Positions 45,066 through 54,004 of a stretch of DNA of 64,000 nucleotides are shown piece by piece (position 1 is the first letter of the stretch; the number at the start of each line of letters is the position of its first letter). Under the pieces are notes generated by a model. It saw only the letters and a program-made list of their open reading frames with translations. It was not told the DNA's origin and did not search any database. Source of the stretch: CAWGYT01 sp963826795 (lineage in GTDB: Bacteria > Planctomycetota > Planctomycetia > Pirellulales > Pirellulaceae); NCBI GenBank assembly GCA_963826795.1, contig CAWGYT010000004.1, forward strand, positions 62,001-126,000. Direction: 5' to 3'. Made by a program: the position numbers and the translations under genes.

Positions 45066-47057
45066 GTGACTGGAATGCGCGGTTTTGATGAACCTGATCA
45101 TGGGTACGACGACGAGACGCCGGTGGGCAATCCATTTGCGCCGTCTCGGTACGAACGGATGCTGGGGCCGCTGATCTGGTTCTTGTCGGCCGTTCGATTC
45201 TGGATCACCCGGCCGTTTCGTTGGCTCCGACGTTCGGTCGGCCACGTCGTCGGCTATTCGTCTTGGCGGTTCGACCAGACGCTTCAGCGTTTTTACCGTT
45301 TTCGCGTGCGGATGTCGGTGGCCTTGATCGAATTCCTGCACGTGGAAGGAGTGCGGGTGGGCGTGCAGCAACAGGTCCAAGAGCTGCAACAGAAGGCCAG
45401 CCGCTCGGTCGATGAGCTGACCTATGCCGTCGCCGATCGGGCCCTCCGCGCCAGCTGGAGCCGTCGGTTGGTCGACCGGATTCGGCAACGCCTGGTCCGC
45501 TTGCACCTCGCTTGGCTCGGGTTTCTCGAATGGACCGAGCAGTCGCCTGTCACCCGCGCGCTGACCGCGCCACTGCGAATCGCAACCCGCGGCGCGCATT
45601 CACTCAAGTACTTCATGCTCGAGTGGTTCTGGACCCGCGACTTTCGCCACCTGTTGTTCGGAATTCCCGCGATCCTGTTGATGATGCCCCTGGCTTACTG
45701 CGCCGTCCGATTGCCTTTCTACTCGCCCGAGGACAAGTCGCGCCACTATCGCCAAGCGGCCAATTTGGCGCTTCAGGACGAGGACTTCCAGGCCGCCGAC
45801 CTGTACTTCCGCAAACTCGCTCAACTGGGCGACGTCCATGAACAGGTGATTTGGCAAGCCGCCTTGCTGGCCGATGAACAGGGCGACGTGCAGTCCGCGT
45901 ACGACCAGATGCGATCCATCGCGCCGCTGGATCACCCCGGCCTCATCCCCGCTCACCGCTGGATTGCACACGCCATCGCGAGTCGACAAGTTGAGGTCGG
46001 CAACCCGGCGGCTGACGAACTGCTCGAGGCCCACCTCCGACACATTCTGGCGCGTCAACCCGATGACTTCGAATCCCGACTTTGGCTGGCCGAGTTATGT
46101 CGACAGCGCGGCGAGGACTCGGACGCCCTGCGACTGCTCCGCCCGATTCAGGTCGAGTCGCTGCGTTGGGCCGGTCGCGTTCGCTTGGCCGACCTCTACA
46201 TTCGACTTGGCCAGACCGTCAAAGGCCGACGCATCGCGCAGGAGGCGATTGAGCATTTTCAACACGAGCAAGCTCAAACCGAACCGTCGCACCCGGCGGA
46301 TGCAGTCGACAGCTCAAGGACCGCCGAAGACTTCGCCTATTGGGCGGCCGCGTACGAGTTGACCGGCGACACGGCCAGCGCGATCAAGACGCTGATTAAT
46401 GGCTTAACCGCCTTTCCTCAGGATCGACGACTCAGCCAAGCGACACTCGACATCAGCCTGCCCTACTACGATCGACTGCCCAGGCAAACCGCTGACGATC
46501 TGCGGCGCCGGCTGAAGATCCTGCAGTTGTTGCTCGGAGCAGTCGATGATGGCACGCCGGTCCTGGATCGGATCGCGCGTTTGGTCAATGAGCCGACCGT
46601 GGCCGTGGCGGCGCTTGAACAATTGGAAGCGCAGGAGCGACGAGGACCACTGCCTGCCGAGATCCAGCGTCTGCTGGGTGATTTGGCGATCGTACGAAAC
46701 GATCGGGTCGAGGCACGACGACGTTACGAACTTGCCATCGCCCAGGATCCCAACGCGCACGTTGCGTTGAACAACCTGGCGGTGTTGCTGTCGGACTCGA
46801 GCCCGGCCGAATTGGACGCCGCGTTGGTGCGGGTCGAGCAGGCGCTGGCGCTCGAACCGGAAAATGTGCACTATCTAGAAACCCGCGGCCAGATATTTCT
46901 CGCACGCGGGCAATGGGACGCCGCGACGCAGGACCTCTCGCGAGCGTTGAACGGCATGCCCGACAAGCGCGAAATTCACGAGTCGCTGGCCGTCGCCTAC
47001 CGCGAGCTCGGCGAAGTCGAGCAGGCCGAGCTGCATGCGGCTCAGGCGCGGCGGTAG
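45066..47057 (+). CDS. Membrane-anchored tetratricopeptide-repeat protein
   Basis: 663 aa from GTG 45066 (or ATG 45075). The N-terminal cytoplasmic part is basic and contains a helical/coiled segment (GVQQQVQELQQKASRSVDEL). A TM segment follows at about residues 195-215 (LLFGIPAILLMMPLAYCAVR). The rest is helical TPR-like repeats, for example ALQDEDFQAADLYFRKLAQL, AALLADEQGDVQSAYDQMRS, LLGDLAIVRNDRVEARRRYE, LALEPENVHYLETRGQIFLA and REIHESLAVAYRELGEVEQA. Probably a scaffold in the envelope. No specific pathway can be assigned. Its TAG stop is followed at once by family A copy 13. Confidence 0.8.
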   Translation: MTGMRGFDEPDHGYDDETPVGNPFAPSRYERMLGPLIWFLSAVRFWITRPFRWLRRSVGHVVGYSSWRFDQTLQRFYRFRVRMSVALIEFLHVEGVRVGVQQQVQELQQKASRSVDELTYAVADRALRASWSRRLVDRIRQRLVRLHLAWLGFLEWTEQSPVTRALTAPLRIATRGAHSLKYFMLEWFWTRDFRHLLFGIPAILLMMPLAYCAVRLPFYSPEDKSRHYRQAANLALQDEDFQAADLYFRKLAQLGDVHEQVIWQAALLADEQGDVQSAYDQMRSIAPLDHPGLIPAHRWIAHAIASRQVEVGNPAADELLEAHLRHILARQPDDFESRLWLAELCRQRGEDSDALRLLRPIQVESLRWAGRVRLADLYIRLGQTVKGRRIAQEAIEHFQHEQAQTEPSHPADAVDSSRTAEDFAYWAAAYELTGDTASAIKTLINGLTAFPQDRRLSQATLDISLPYYDRLPRQTADDLRRRLKILQLLLGAVDDGTPVLDRIARLVNEPTVAVAALEQLEAQERRGPLPAEIQRLLGDLAIVRNDRVEARRRYELAIAQDPNAHVALNNLAVLLSDSSPAELDAALVRVEQALALEPENVHYLETRGQIFLARGQWDAATQDLSRALNGMPDKREIHESLAVAYRELGEVEQAELHAAQARR

Positions 47058-47268
47058 TTGACCACAGAGTCACAGAGGGCACAGAGGGAAGGGGCGTGAG
47101 AGGGCGGCGGGTGGTGCAATTTTGGGGTTTTGCGTGTCCCGCCATCGGCGGAACACACAAAACCCCAAAATTGCACCACCATCCCCTGCGGAGCCCTGAC
47201 CCTCTGTGCCCTCTGTGACTCTGTGGTCAACCAAGTGGTCAACCAAGCGGTCAACCAAGTGGTCAACC
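47057..47268. repeat. Family A palindromic repeat, copy 13 (orientation R) with 12-bp tandem at the right end
   Basis: Core 47057-47232, with hairpin GCAATTTTGGGGTTTTGCGT / ACACAAAACCCCAAAATTGC (one mismatch). The right terminus is iterated every 12 bp: GGTCAACC at 47225, 47237, 47249 and 47261 (unit GGTCAACCAAGT or GGTCAACCAAGC). The last unit overlaps the stop codon of rdgB. Confidence 0.9.
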
Positions 47269-47856
47269 GAGGCAACGCAGCAGCAGGGGGAGGAAGCGGC
47301 GGATGGCGCGGGCGCGGTGGCTGAGCACGGCTTTGACGGCCGGGCCGAGTTGGCCGAACGTCTGGTGGAGCTCGAGTATCTCGAACAACGGATCGTAGCC
47401 GAAGCCATTTGAGCCGGCAGGCGTGCCGCGGATCCTTCCGCGACAGATCGCTTCCGCGTCCGCTTGGACCCGACCCCTGGGATCGCTCAGTGTCAGATGA
47501 CACACATAGTGCGCGCCACGCTGCTCGGCAGGCACCCCCTGCAGTTGCTCAAGCAAGTAATGGTTGTTGCTTGGGTCCGTCGCCTGAGGGCCGGAATAGC
47601 GGGCCGAGTAGATACCGGGTGCGCCGTTGAGGGCATCGACACACAAGCCGCTGTCTTCGCCGATCACCCAGGCCTGCAGGTGACGCGCTTGTTGAGTTGC
47701 CTTCAGCGTGGCGTTGGCCGCGAACGAATTGCCGTCCTCGACGACGTCGATCGCCGCGGGGAAATCCGCTAGCGTTCGCAATTCGATCCCGTGCGGTGCG
47801 AGTAGCTCTCGCAGCTCGACCGCCTTCTTTGCATTGTGCGTCCCCAGCACAACCAT
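47263..47856 (-). CDS. rdgB: XTP/dITP pyrophosphatase (RdgB/HAM1)
   Basis: 197 aa. House-cleaning NTPase hydrolysing dITP/XTP to monophosphates. N-terminal MVVLGTHNAKKAVELRELLA (normally T/SxNxxK). The catalytic block is VIGEDSGLCVDALNGAPGIY and SARYSGP, then CRGRIRGTPAGSNGFGYDPL with the FGYDP motif, and LSHRARAIRRFLPLLLRCL, the conserved SHR. The final codons CTC GGT TGA use the GGTTGACC of the neighbouring repeat as stop. It lies just downstream of the secreted protein gene at 47864. Confidence 0.94.
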   Translation of the reverse strand: MVVLGTHNAKKAVELRELLAPHGIELRTLADFPAAIDVVEDGNSFAANATLKATQQARHLQAWVIGEDSGLCVDALNGAPGIYSARYSGPQATDPSNNHYLLEQLQGVPAEQRGAHYVCHLTLSDPRGRVQADAEAICRGRIRGTPAGSNGFGYDPLFEILELHQTFGQLGPAVKAVLSHRARAIRRFLPLLLRCLG

Positions 47857-47863
47857 GGCCCGA

Positions 47864-48979
47864 TTACCGCCGCGAATAGTCGGTGGCGATTGACCGACGA
47901 GGCACTTCGACGGCCCAGGGCTGGACGTCGAGCGCGATGCCCTGGATCACCTTGGGCTGAATGCCCGCGACCTGCTGTCCGGACGAACCGGGCAGGAGCT
48001 GCCGAGTGGGCCCAAAGCGCTGCATGACCGCCAGGACTTCGGGATTGATTTCCTGTTTCTTGTCGGGACGTTCCTGACCGACCCAATCAAAGCTGCCGAC
48101 CGTCACATAGCTCTCGTGCCGATCATGGAATTCATAAGCCTCCACGCCTTGCTTCCGCAGGGCTTGCGTCAGCTTATTGGCCTTGTCGGCCGCCTCTTCC
48201 AGTCGACTTGTCATCTCGGCCCCCTGCTCGATCTCGGCCACTCGCTGTTGATCGATGATCACGTTACCCTGGAACGTCGCCACGCGCACCGAGTACTTGC
48301 CGGGACAGTCGAGCAGGCTGAATTCGACGTCCTTGTTCATTTTGATCACAAACGTGTCCGCTCCCTTCGGTGCGAAGAACTCACGCGGAATCAGAGGATT
48401 CGGAGTCGCGAAGGCCCCGCCCATCGGCCCGCGCCGCTTCTTGTCGTCGTCGCGCGCAATTCGTCGCTGAAGCTCCTTCAAACCGGCAAACCGCCGCGTC
48501 GTCCGCTCGGCGTTTTGAATCAAGCAATTGGGTCGAGCATACTTCAAGCGTTTCATCGTCTTTTGCAGATCGGGGTCGTCAATCGAGTTGAAGTTGCCAA
48601 CCAGCACGGCGATCTCTTCGAATACGCCCGCCTTGTCGTAGCGCATCATCTTGGGACTGCGGTCGGGATTGATTCCGATTCCCTCAACCGGTTGCGAGAA
48701 GTCATATTTGCGGCTGTGCAGGTAAGTCGGAAGCTTGTAGCGGGTTCGCAATTCGTCGACCAATTCCTTCGCCTCGTCAAGGGCTCCCTCGCCCGCGAAT
48801 GAGGTCGCGAACACCAGCCACGGGCCCTCCTTGTCACTCAGCTCGTAACGATTCTCTTTCGAGTCCTGCTGCCGGAACGACACCCACTGCAAGGGCGACT
48901 TCGCAGCCGTCGGGTCGCTGCTGACAACCGCCATCATAAGACCCAAGCATCCAGCTTTGATGAGCGTGCGGGACGGCAT
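47864..48979 (-). CDS. Secreted planctomycete protein of unknown function
   Basis: 371 aa from ATG 48979, with an N-terminal hydrophobic signal (MPSRTLIKAGCLGLMMAVVS). The protein is soluble and Lys/Arg/Glu-rich. Recurrent features are ENRYELSDKEGPWLVFATSF, EAKELVDELRTRYKLPTYLH, EIAVLVGNFNSIDDPDLQKT, VRVATFQGNVIID and YVTVGSFDW. The paired VLVGNF and VTVGSFDW strands resemble SPOR-like beta elements. I do not recognise a named family. It ends 8 bp before rdgB, so the two are probably co-transcribed. The frame further upstream is repeat sequence. Confidence 0.72.
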   Translation of the reverse strand: MPSRTLIKAGCLGLMMAVVSSDPTAAKSPLQWVSFRQQDSKENRYELSDKEGPWLVFATSFAGEGALDEAKELVDELRTRYKLPTYLHSRKYDFSQPVEGIGINPDRSPKMMRYDKAGVFEEIAVLVGNFNSIDDPDLQKTMKRLKYARPNCLIQNAERTTRRFAGLKELQRRIARDDDKKRRGPMGGAFATPNPLIPREFFAPKGADTFVIKMNKDVEFSLLDCPGKYSVRVATFQGNVIIDQQRVAEIEQGAEMTSRLEEAADKANKLTQALRKQGVEAYEFHDRHESYVTVGSFDWVGQERPDKKQEINPEVLAVMQRFGPTRQLLPGSSGQQVAGIQPKVIQGIALDVQPWAVEVPRRSIATDYSRR

Positions 48980-49077
48980 GAAACAAGGCTCCTGTATCTC
49001 AACCACGTGACTTCCTCCGGCCAAAGCGGGCGGGAGTGTAGCAAAGCACCCCGGGTGCCGCCAGGGCAGATGCCTTG

Positions 49078-49286
49078 GGTTGACCACGGCTTGCTCGAGG
49101 TTGACCACAGAGGCACAGAGGGCACAGAGGGTCACGGCTCCGCAGGGGATGGTGGTGCAATTTTGGGGTGTTACGTGTCCCGCCCTCGGCGGGACACGTA
49201 ACACCCCAAAATTGCACCACCCGCCGCCCTCTCCCGCTCCTTCCCGCCCCCTTCCCTCTGTGCCCTCTGTGACTCTGTGGTCAACC
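49078..49286. repeat. Family A palindromic repeat, copy 14 (orientation F)
   Basis: Core 49099-49286. An extra GGTTGACCAC lies 21 bp upstream at 49078. The stem variant GGGGTGTTACGTGTCCC is matched by GGGACACGTAACACCCC, a fully compensated combination. The inner terminal unit differs between ends (GAGGCAC against GTGACTC). It separates the secreted protein gene from the DUF1598-like gene. Confidence 0.9.
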
Positions 49287-49307
49287 CAGAGCGAGCAAGC
49301 GGCGGCG

Positions 49308-50807
49308 TCAGTCCCACCACCAGCGGGGCGCCTCGCGGGGGACGAGTCGGGCGGGAATCGGAAGGTCGTGGGCCGCGCGGCGGTGGGGCGATCGTACTTG
49401 TTCGGCGCGGAAACTTACGCCGCCGCTGACCACGGCCACGAATCGCCGAGCGTTCACGTTCTGGTGGTTGATGATCGACTCCGTCCAACGCGGGACCCGT
49501 GCCGTGGGGACGACGTACGACTCGGCGTCCAGCCAGGGGTCCACGGACCAGCCGAACCGGTCCGGCACGCGTTCGGTTTCGATCAGGGCGGCCGCGATGG
49601 CCAGCCGCAGCAGATTGTCCAGGTCCGCATAGACCGGATACCGCTCCGCAAGTTCCGGAAACTCGCGAGTGAAATCCCGTGCGAATTGCTCGTTCAGCGG
49701 TTGGCTGCGGCCCGTATGGATGCGGTCTCCCCGAGCCGTCAGGAGCTCGTTTTCGCTCAGGACTTGAGCGGCCTGGGAGTGGAATACGTAGACGCGCCCC
49801 GCCTCGGCACACTCGACGGCCTGCGGATGCAACGTGAACCACCAGCGCAGCACATCCAGCTCGGTGGGCAGCGAGCGTTCCGCGGCGAGGCGCTCCAGAT
49901 AGCTCGGGACGCCGTCCGTGCCCGGTTGCAGCCCGATGCCGATCTGTTTCATGTGGTAGTCCGCCTCGACGATCACGCGCCACCCGCGAGCCTGGATCGA
50001 TTCCTGCAACCTCAATCTGCTGCAGTCCGAGTGACTCGCGCAGGCCGCGCAAGTACGGGTCACGGCCGCCCGGGGGCAGCGGGCGTCGGGCGGCCGCCAC
50101 GGCATAGGCCTGCGCGGGCCAACCCCTCACGCGTCGGCGTGATGGCGCACATGAACTGTCCGCGCCGCTGAAAAGCATTTCGAAGCAAGACGACCAGGTC
50201 GTCCAGCCAAAGGACGGGCCGGCCCGTTTCGGCGAGCACCGTCCGCCCTTCGGGATTGACGACCCAGGGCCCCGCCGGTCCCGCTAAAATCACGTCGCCC
50301 GTCGGCTCGTCCAACACCAGGTAGTCGACGCGAGCCAGCCCGGCCAGATGTCGCATCGCTTCGGTCGGCGGCAATCCCTCCGCCGCGCCCTGCTGCCAAG
50401 CCTCCAGCAAGCGGACCAGCGACACTTTTCGCAGGGGGCTGGACCGCGCGAGATCCTGGTCCCGCAAGGTTTCCCGCAGCGATAAACTCTGCCGCTTCCA
50501 AACCGGCGCCAACTGCTCGCTCGTGCCGCGCGTCCAAGGCCTGGAGGATCCCCGTTGAGTCGACAAATACGCCGGTCGGAAATCCTTGAATCGAGCCCTC
50601 GCCGCCCACATCGTCCCACGTGGTGGGCGCGATCGTGGCCGTGATCAAGTCGATCAGCGTATCGAAATCGGCCTGCGCGCCACCTCCCCGCGCCGCCGGA
50701 GTCGGTATCGCCCTCGGTGTTTGTCGAGCGGCCGCCGTGGGCGACGACTGCCCCGCCAGCGGCGCCGCCGACAGGATGACGATCATCAAGCAGAGCAGGT
50801 AACGCAT
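49308..50807 (-). pseudogene. DUF1598-like secreted protein, three frameshifts
   Basis: Start ATG 50807 with signal peptide MRYLLCLMIVILSAAPLAGQ. Frame one runs to about 50545 (QGFPTGVFVDSTGILQ). Frame two gives SEQLAPVWKRQSLSLRETLR, RASSPLRK-like, EAMRHLAGLARVDYLVLDEP, VILAGPAGPWVVNPEGRTVL and RPVLWLDDLVVLLRNAFQRR, characteristic of DUF1598 of Planctomycetes. A break near 50105 gives QAYAVAAARRPLPPGGRDPY. A third near 50005 leads to RVIVEADYHMKQIGIGLQPG, GVPSYLERLAAERS, and the C-terminus REAPRWWWD. Role unknown. Likely one intact gene of about 500 aa if indels are errors. Confidence 0.72.
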
Positions 50808-50929
50808 GGCAGATTCTTGGAGCGTGAAGGGTGGAAATGGTGGCTCGGACCTCTTGAGCGTGACGAAGATTGCATGATTCGTCAAGCGTTCGCGTCGGGG
50901 CAAGCGGCGACTGAGGGGACGCTGACAAT

Positions 50930-50963
50930 AAAAAAACCCTCGACACCGGGAGGGCATCGAGGG
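50930..50963 (-). terminator. Intrinsic terminator of the Cys-rich protein gene
   Basis: On the minus strand, CCCTCGA pairs with TCGAGGG (CCCTCGATGCCC ... GTGTCGAGGG) followed by a run of seven T. It lies 65 bp after the stop of the 51028 gene, in the expected position for a rho-independent terminator. Confidence 0.75.
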
Positions 50964-51027
50964 CCTTTAAGATCTGAAAACAAGCGTTCGCAACCAGGTG
51001 ATCGTCAGCTGACGACTTGCCCTGGCG

Positions 51028-51603
51028 TTAGTTGCATCCGCAAGCGGGCTCGCAACCACAAGCAGGTTCGCAACCGCAAGAGACCTCGCAGGCCGGAGCG
51101 CAGCAGCGATGCTTGTGGCTGAACAGTCGCTTCAGCAGACCACCGCAATGGGACTTCTTGCAGCAGGGCTCACAGGCCGGTTCGCAGCCGCAAGCAGGTT
51201 CGCAGGCCGCCGGAGCGCCACACGCGGGCTCACAGGCTGCCGGAGCGCCACACGCGGGCTCACAGGCTGCTTCGCATCCGCAGGCGGGCTCGCATCCGCA
51301 GGCCGGCTCAGCGGCACAGCAGGACGAGTGGCACGAACCGAAGAGATTAAAGTGAGGCTTGTGGGCCTTCAAACGTGCAAACAACCCACAACGTGGACGA
51401 CATGCAGGGGCACACGACGGTTCACAACAAGACGGCGCGGGGGCACAACAGGTACCCCAAACGACAGCCGGGGCCCCGCACGCCGGTTCGCAGCCGCAGC
51501 TGCTACAACCGTGGTGCGAGAACAACCCCGCTTGTGCGCTGCTCGTGGCCAAAACCAACAAAGCAGCGGCAGCGAGGGCCGGCGCAACAAATCGAGCTTT
51601 CAT
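51028..51603 (-). CDS. Secreted Cys-rich CEPACG-repeat protein
   Basis: 191 aa from ATG 51603 with AAGGAG 8-9 nt upstream. Signal peptide MKARFVAPALAAAALLVLAT ... SSAQA. The mature chain is dominated by Cys, Pro, Ala, Glu and Gly repeats: SCGCEPACGAP, CEPACGAPAACEPACGAP, CGCEPACEPCCKK, and C-terminal CGCEPACGCN. Interspersed blocks are GLFARLKAHKPHFNLFGSC and GLLKRLFSHKHRCC. More than 40 cysteines in a secreted chain suggest extensive disulfide or metal cross-linking, perhaps a cell-wall component of this proteinaceous-wall lineage (inference). It has its own terminator. Confidence 0.87.
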   Translation of the reverse strand: MKARFVAPALAAAALLVLATSSAQAGLFSHHGCSSCGCEPACGAPAVVWGTCCAPAPSCCEPSCAPACRPRCGLFARLKAHKPHFNLFGSCHSSCCAAEPACGCEPACGCEAACEPACGAPAACEPACGAPAACEPACGCEPACEPCCKKSHCGGLLKRLFSHKHRCCAPACEVSCGCEPACGCEPACGCN

Positions 51604-51949
51604 GGGAGGGCTCCTTCTGATCTTCCCACAGACCAAAAAAATTCACCGACACAACGACTTCACCGCGGCTCTCGTCCCGCCAGGTTTTATCTGTTCGGCA
51701 GCGACGATGGAGACTCACGTGATGCGACAACTGAGCAACGTTACTCAGGTCTTGCGTTCGTATCGGTTTGCCTGCAATTTGCAGATTAGCCAGCAATCGC
51801 ATCTTTGCAAAAAAACGCAGTTTGCCTAACGAGCGTAGGATGCATTGCAAACCTGACGGTCGTGTGGGTTGTTGGCTTGCTATCACCGCCAGCAGGGCGA
51901 GTCGTGCGATCGCGGCCGGGCGGGGGACCACGCCTTACCCGCGTGCGAG
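51604..51949. other. Intergenic region upstream of the Cys-rich gene
   Basis: 346 bp that should contain the promoter of the 51603 gene. No tandem repeat, hairpin or convincing small gene is visible. Open frames on the plus strand continue into the family B repeats and are artefacts. Confidence 0.45.
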
Positions 51950-52450
51950 TTGCCCCCTCATCCGGCCTTCGGCCACCTTCTCCCGCGTTGGGGAGAAGGG
52001 ACACGACCTTGTCACCTCTCCCGAGGCCGGGAGAGGTCGCCCGGGTCCCGCTCGCGGGGACCGGGCGGGTGAGGGTTGCGCTCGCGGGGACCGGGCGGGT
52101 GAGGGTTGCGCGACCTTATTGACCCGTCCGCGTTTGCGCAGCCCCCTCATCCGGCCTTCGGCCACCTTCTCCCGCGTTGGGGAGAAGGGACACGAGCTTG
52201 TCACCTCTCCCGAGGCCGGGAGAGGTCGCCCGGGTCCCGCTCGCGGGGACCGGGCGGGTGAGGGTTGCGCTCGCGGGGACCGGGCGGGTGAGGGTTGCGC
52301 TCGCGGGGACCGGGCGTTTGAGCGCCCCGCTCAGCGGGGACCGGGGGGAGAGGGCTTCGCTCGCGGGGACCGGGAGGGTGAGGGTCCCGCTCGCGGGGAC
52401 CGGGCGGGTGAGGGTCCGCTCGCGGGGACCGGGTGGGTGAGGGTTGCCGA
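51950..52450. repeat. Family B GC-rich tandem/palindromic repeat block 1
   Basis: Two units begin CCCCTCATCCGGCCTTCGG (51953 and 52142), each containing CTTCTCCCGCGTTGGGGAGAAG, a stem, and CTCTCCCGAGGCCGGGAGAG, another stem. They are followed by GCTCGCGGGGACCGGGCGGG-type units repeated about eight times with variation (from 52058). The many G+C-rich hairpins are typical of dispersed bacterial repeats of the CTCTCCC type. It occupies the gap between the Cys-rich gene and the foldase gene. Confidence 0.85.
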
Positions 52451-52474
52451 CCTTGGAGAGGGAGACGGCGCGAA

Positions 52475-53794
52475 CTACTTCAGGTCGCGGCCGCGGTCAG
52501 CCGTCGCGGACTCCTCTGAAAAGCGGTTCCAAACGTAAGTTTCGCGTTTGAGTCGCTCCAGGTATTGCTTCGCCTTGGCGTCACGTCGTTCTTCCTTGAT
52601 CTTGTCGCGGATTTCCACCTGAGCTTCCAGGAAGGGGACGCGCCCGGCAGGTTTGCGTTCGATGACGCGCACAATGTGGAATCCGTCCTCGTCCTCAAGG
52701 ATGTCGCTCATGACGCCGACGGGCAGTGCGAAGATGGCGTCGTCCAGCATTTCGGATACGAGACTGCCTTGCGTGGTCCAGTCGAATAGTCCGCCGTCGG
52801 TGGAGGTTGGGCCCTGCGAATCGCGTCGCGCCACCTGCTCGAATTTTGCCCCGCGCAGGACGGCATTTCCCATTTCGGCGATCGCTTTGTAGGCATCCCG
52901 CTTGGAATCGAAGTTGCTAAATCGCGTCATCAGGTGTTCCCAGCGCGACTTGGCTTTGAATTCGTACTGATCCAGATGATCTTGATAGTAGTCCAGCAGC
53001 TGGTCGTGGGTTACTTCCTCTTCATCGGTCGTGCTGCGGCGAATCATTTCCCGTGCCGCAACCTGCTCGTAGAACGAGCGTCGGACGTTGTCGACCGACG
53101 TCCCGAGGCTGCGGAGTCGGGCTTCCAGTTCCGCGGGACCCTGCAATTTGGCCTGCTCGACCAGGCGGGGCAGTTGAGTCTCGTCGAATTGCTTATAGAC
53201 CGACTCGCGGATCGCCTTGACCTGCTCAGCTTCCAGCCGCCGGGTGAAGTCCAGGTAGACCATTTTGGATTCGATGACTGACGGCAGCAATTGTTCCATC
53301 AGTAGCCAGCGCTGTTCGTCGAGTTTCTCTTCGGGCACCTTACCGACGGCCGGCTGCAGCAACTCGTTGATTCGTCCCAGCAGATCACCCGCCAGAATCG
53401 GCTCGCTGCCCACCCACGAGAGGATCTCGGTCGATTGGATGATCTCTCCGCGGGGAGAAATTCCGCGGGCAGCGACGCTCTGTTCGGGATTGACGACGGT
53501 TTCACCGGCATCTTCTTTCCACCAGAGGTCCGGCTCGTTGCCGCTCGTCCTGGGCGGCCCGGTTGGCGGGGAGGTTCGCCGTTCGGCGGCGGCCACGCGG
53601 GTTGGGGGGCGATCCGAGTCGACGGCAGGCAAGAGGCGGCTGGCCCCGGGTTCGGTCAACTCCCCCGCGCCCCGCTGTTCGCCCCAGGGGATTTCGCGAG
53701 TGCCTTGTGCCTGCACAAGGGTTGTTCCGGCTGTTCCCAGCCACAGGCTCAGCGCCGTGGCCACGAGACGCGTTCGGTAAGCATAATGACCCAT
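52475..53794 (-). CDS. SurA/PpiC-type peptidyl-prolyl isomerase (parvulin)
   Basis: 439 aa from ATG 53794 (MGHYAYRTRLVATALSLWLG, a signal peptide or anchor). A Pro/Arg-rich linker of about 90 residues follows. The SurA_N-like chaperone domain starts ILSWVGSEPILAGDLLGRIN and contains LMEQLLPSVIESKMVYLDFT. The C-terminal parvulin domain has SRWEHLMTRFSNFDSKRDAY, AKFEQVARRDSQGPTSTDGG, LFDWTTQGSLVSEMLDDAIF and DEDGFHIVRVIERKPAG. It is a periplasmic folding factor for envelope proteins. It follows mfd on the same strand after 210 bp, with a short low-complexity spacer. Confidence 0.9.
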   Translation of the reverse strand: MGHYAYRTRLVATALSLWLGTAGTTLVQAQGTREIPWGEQRGAGELTEPGASRLLPAVDSDRPPTRVAAAERRTSPPTGPPRTSGNEPDLWWKEDAGETVVNPEQSVAARGISPRGEIIQSTEILSWVGSEPILAGDLLGRINELLQPAVGKVPEEKLDEQRWLLMEQLLPSVIESKMVYLDFTRRLEAEQVKAIRESVYKQFDETQLPRLVEQAKLQGPAELEARLRSLGTSVDNVRRSFYEQVAAREMIRRSTTDEEEVTHDQLLDYYQDHLDQYEFKAKSRWEHLMTRFSNFDSKRDAYKAIAEMGNAVLRGAKFEQVARRDSQGPTSTDGGLFDWTTQGSLVSEMLDDAIFALPVGVMSDILEDEDGFHIVRVIERKPAGRVPFLEAQVEIRDKIKEERRDAKAKQYLERLKRETYVWNRFSEESATADRGRDLK

Positions 53795-54004
53795 AAGCGA
53801 ATGTCGCTCCCCGCAAACAGGAGACCCAAGTTGCACTGCGAACGCGGCGCGTCGTCGGGGCCACCCGCTGAGCACTTCTGGCCCTCGCGCGGCGCGATTC
53901 TAGAGGGGGAGTCGACTTGCGACAACACGGATATTTTTTGGGCTCCAGCAGCCTCTCAGCGGCCCTTGCCGCATGGCGATCGAGCGATCGACCTGACGGC
54001 GGGT

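Noticed and set aside
9319..49285. ORFs reading LTTEAQRAQR, HRGTEGTEG, PPPSPAP, SLCALCDSVV and similar across the family A copies
   Set aside because: They are translations of the palindromic repeat in different frames. They recur wherever a copy occurs and have no start sites or homology expected of genes.
49171..50178. 335-aa minus-strand ORF overlapping the DUF1598-like gene
   Set aside because: Only a short piece (QAYAVAAARRPLPPGGRDPY onwards) belongs to the broken gene; the rest is out of frame and runs into the repeat.
51768..52538. 256-aa plus-strand ORF across family B
   Set aside because: It is repetitive GDRAGEGCARGDRAGEG text created by tandem repeats, not a protein gene.
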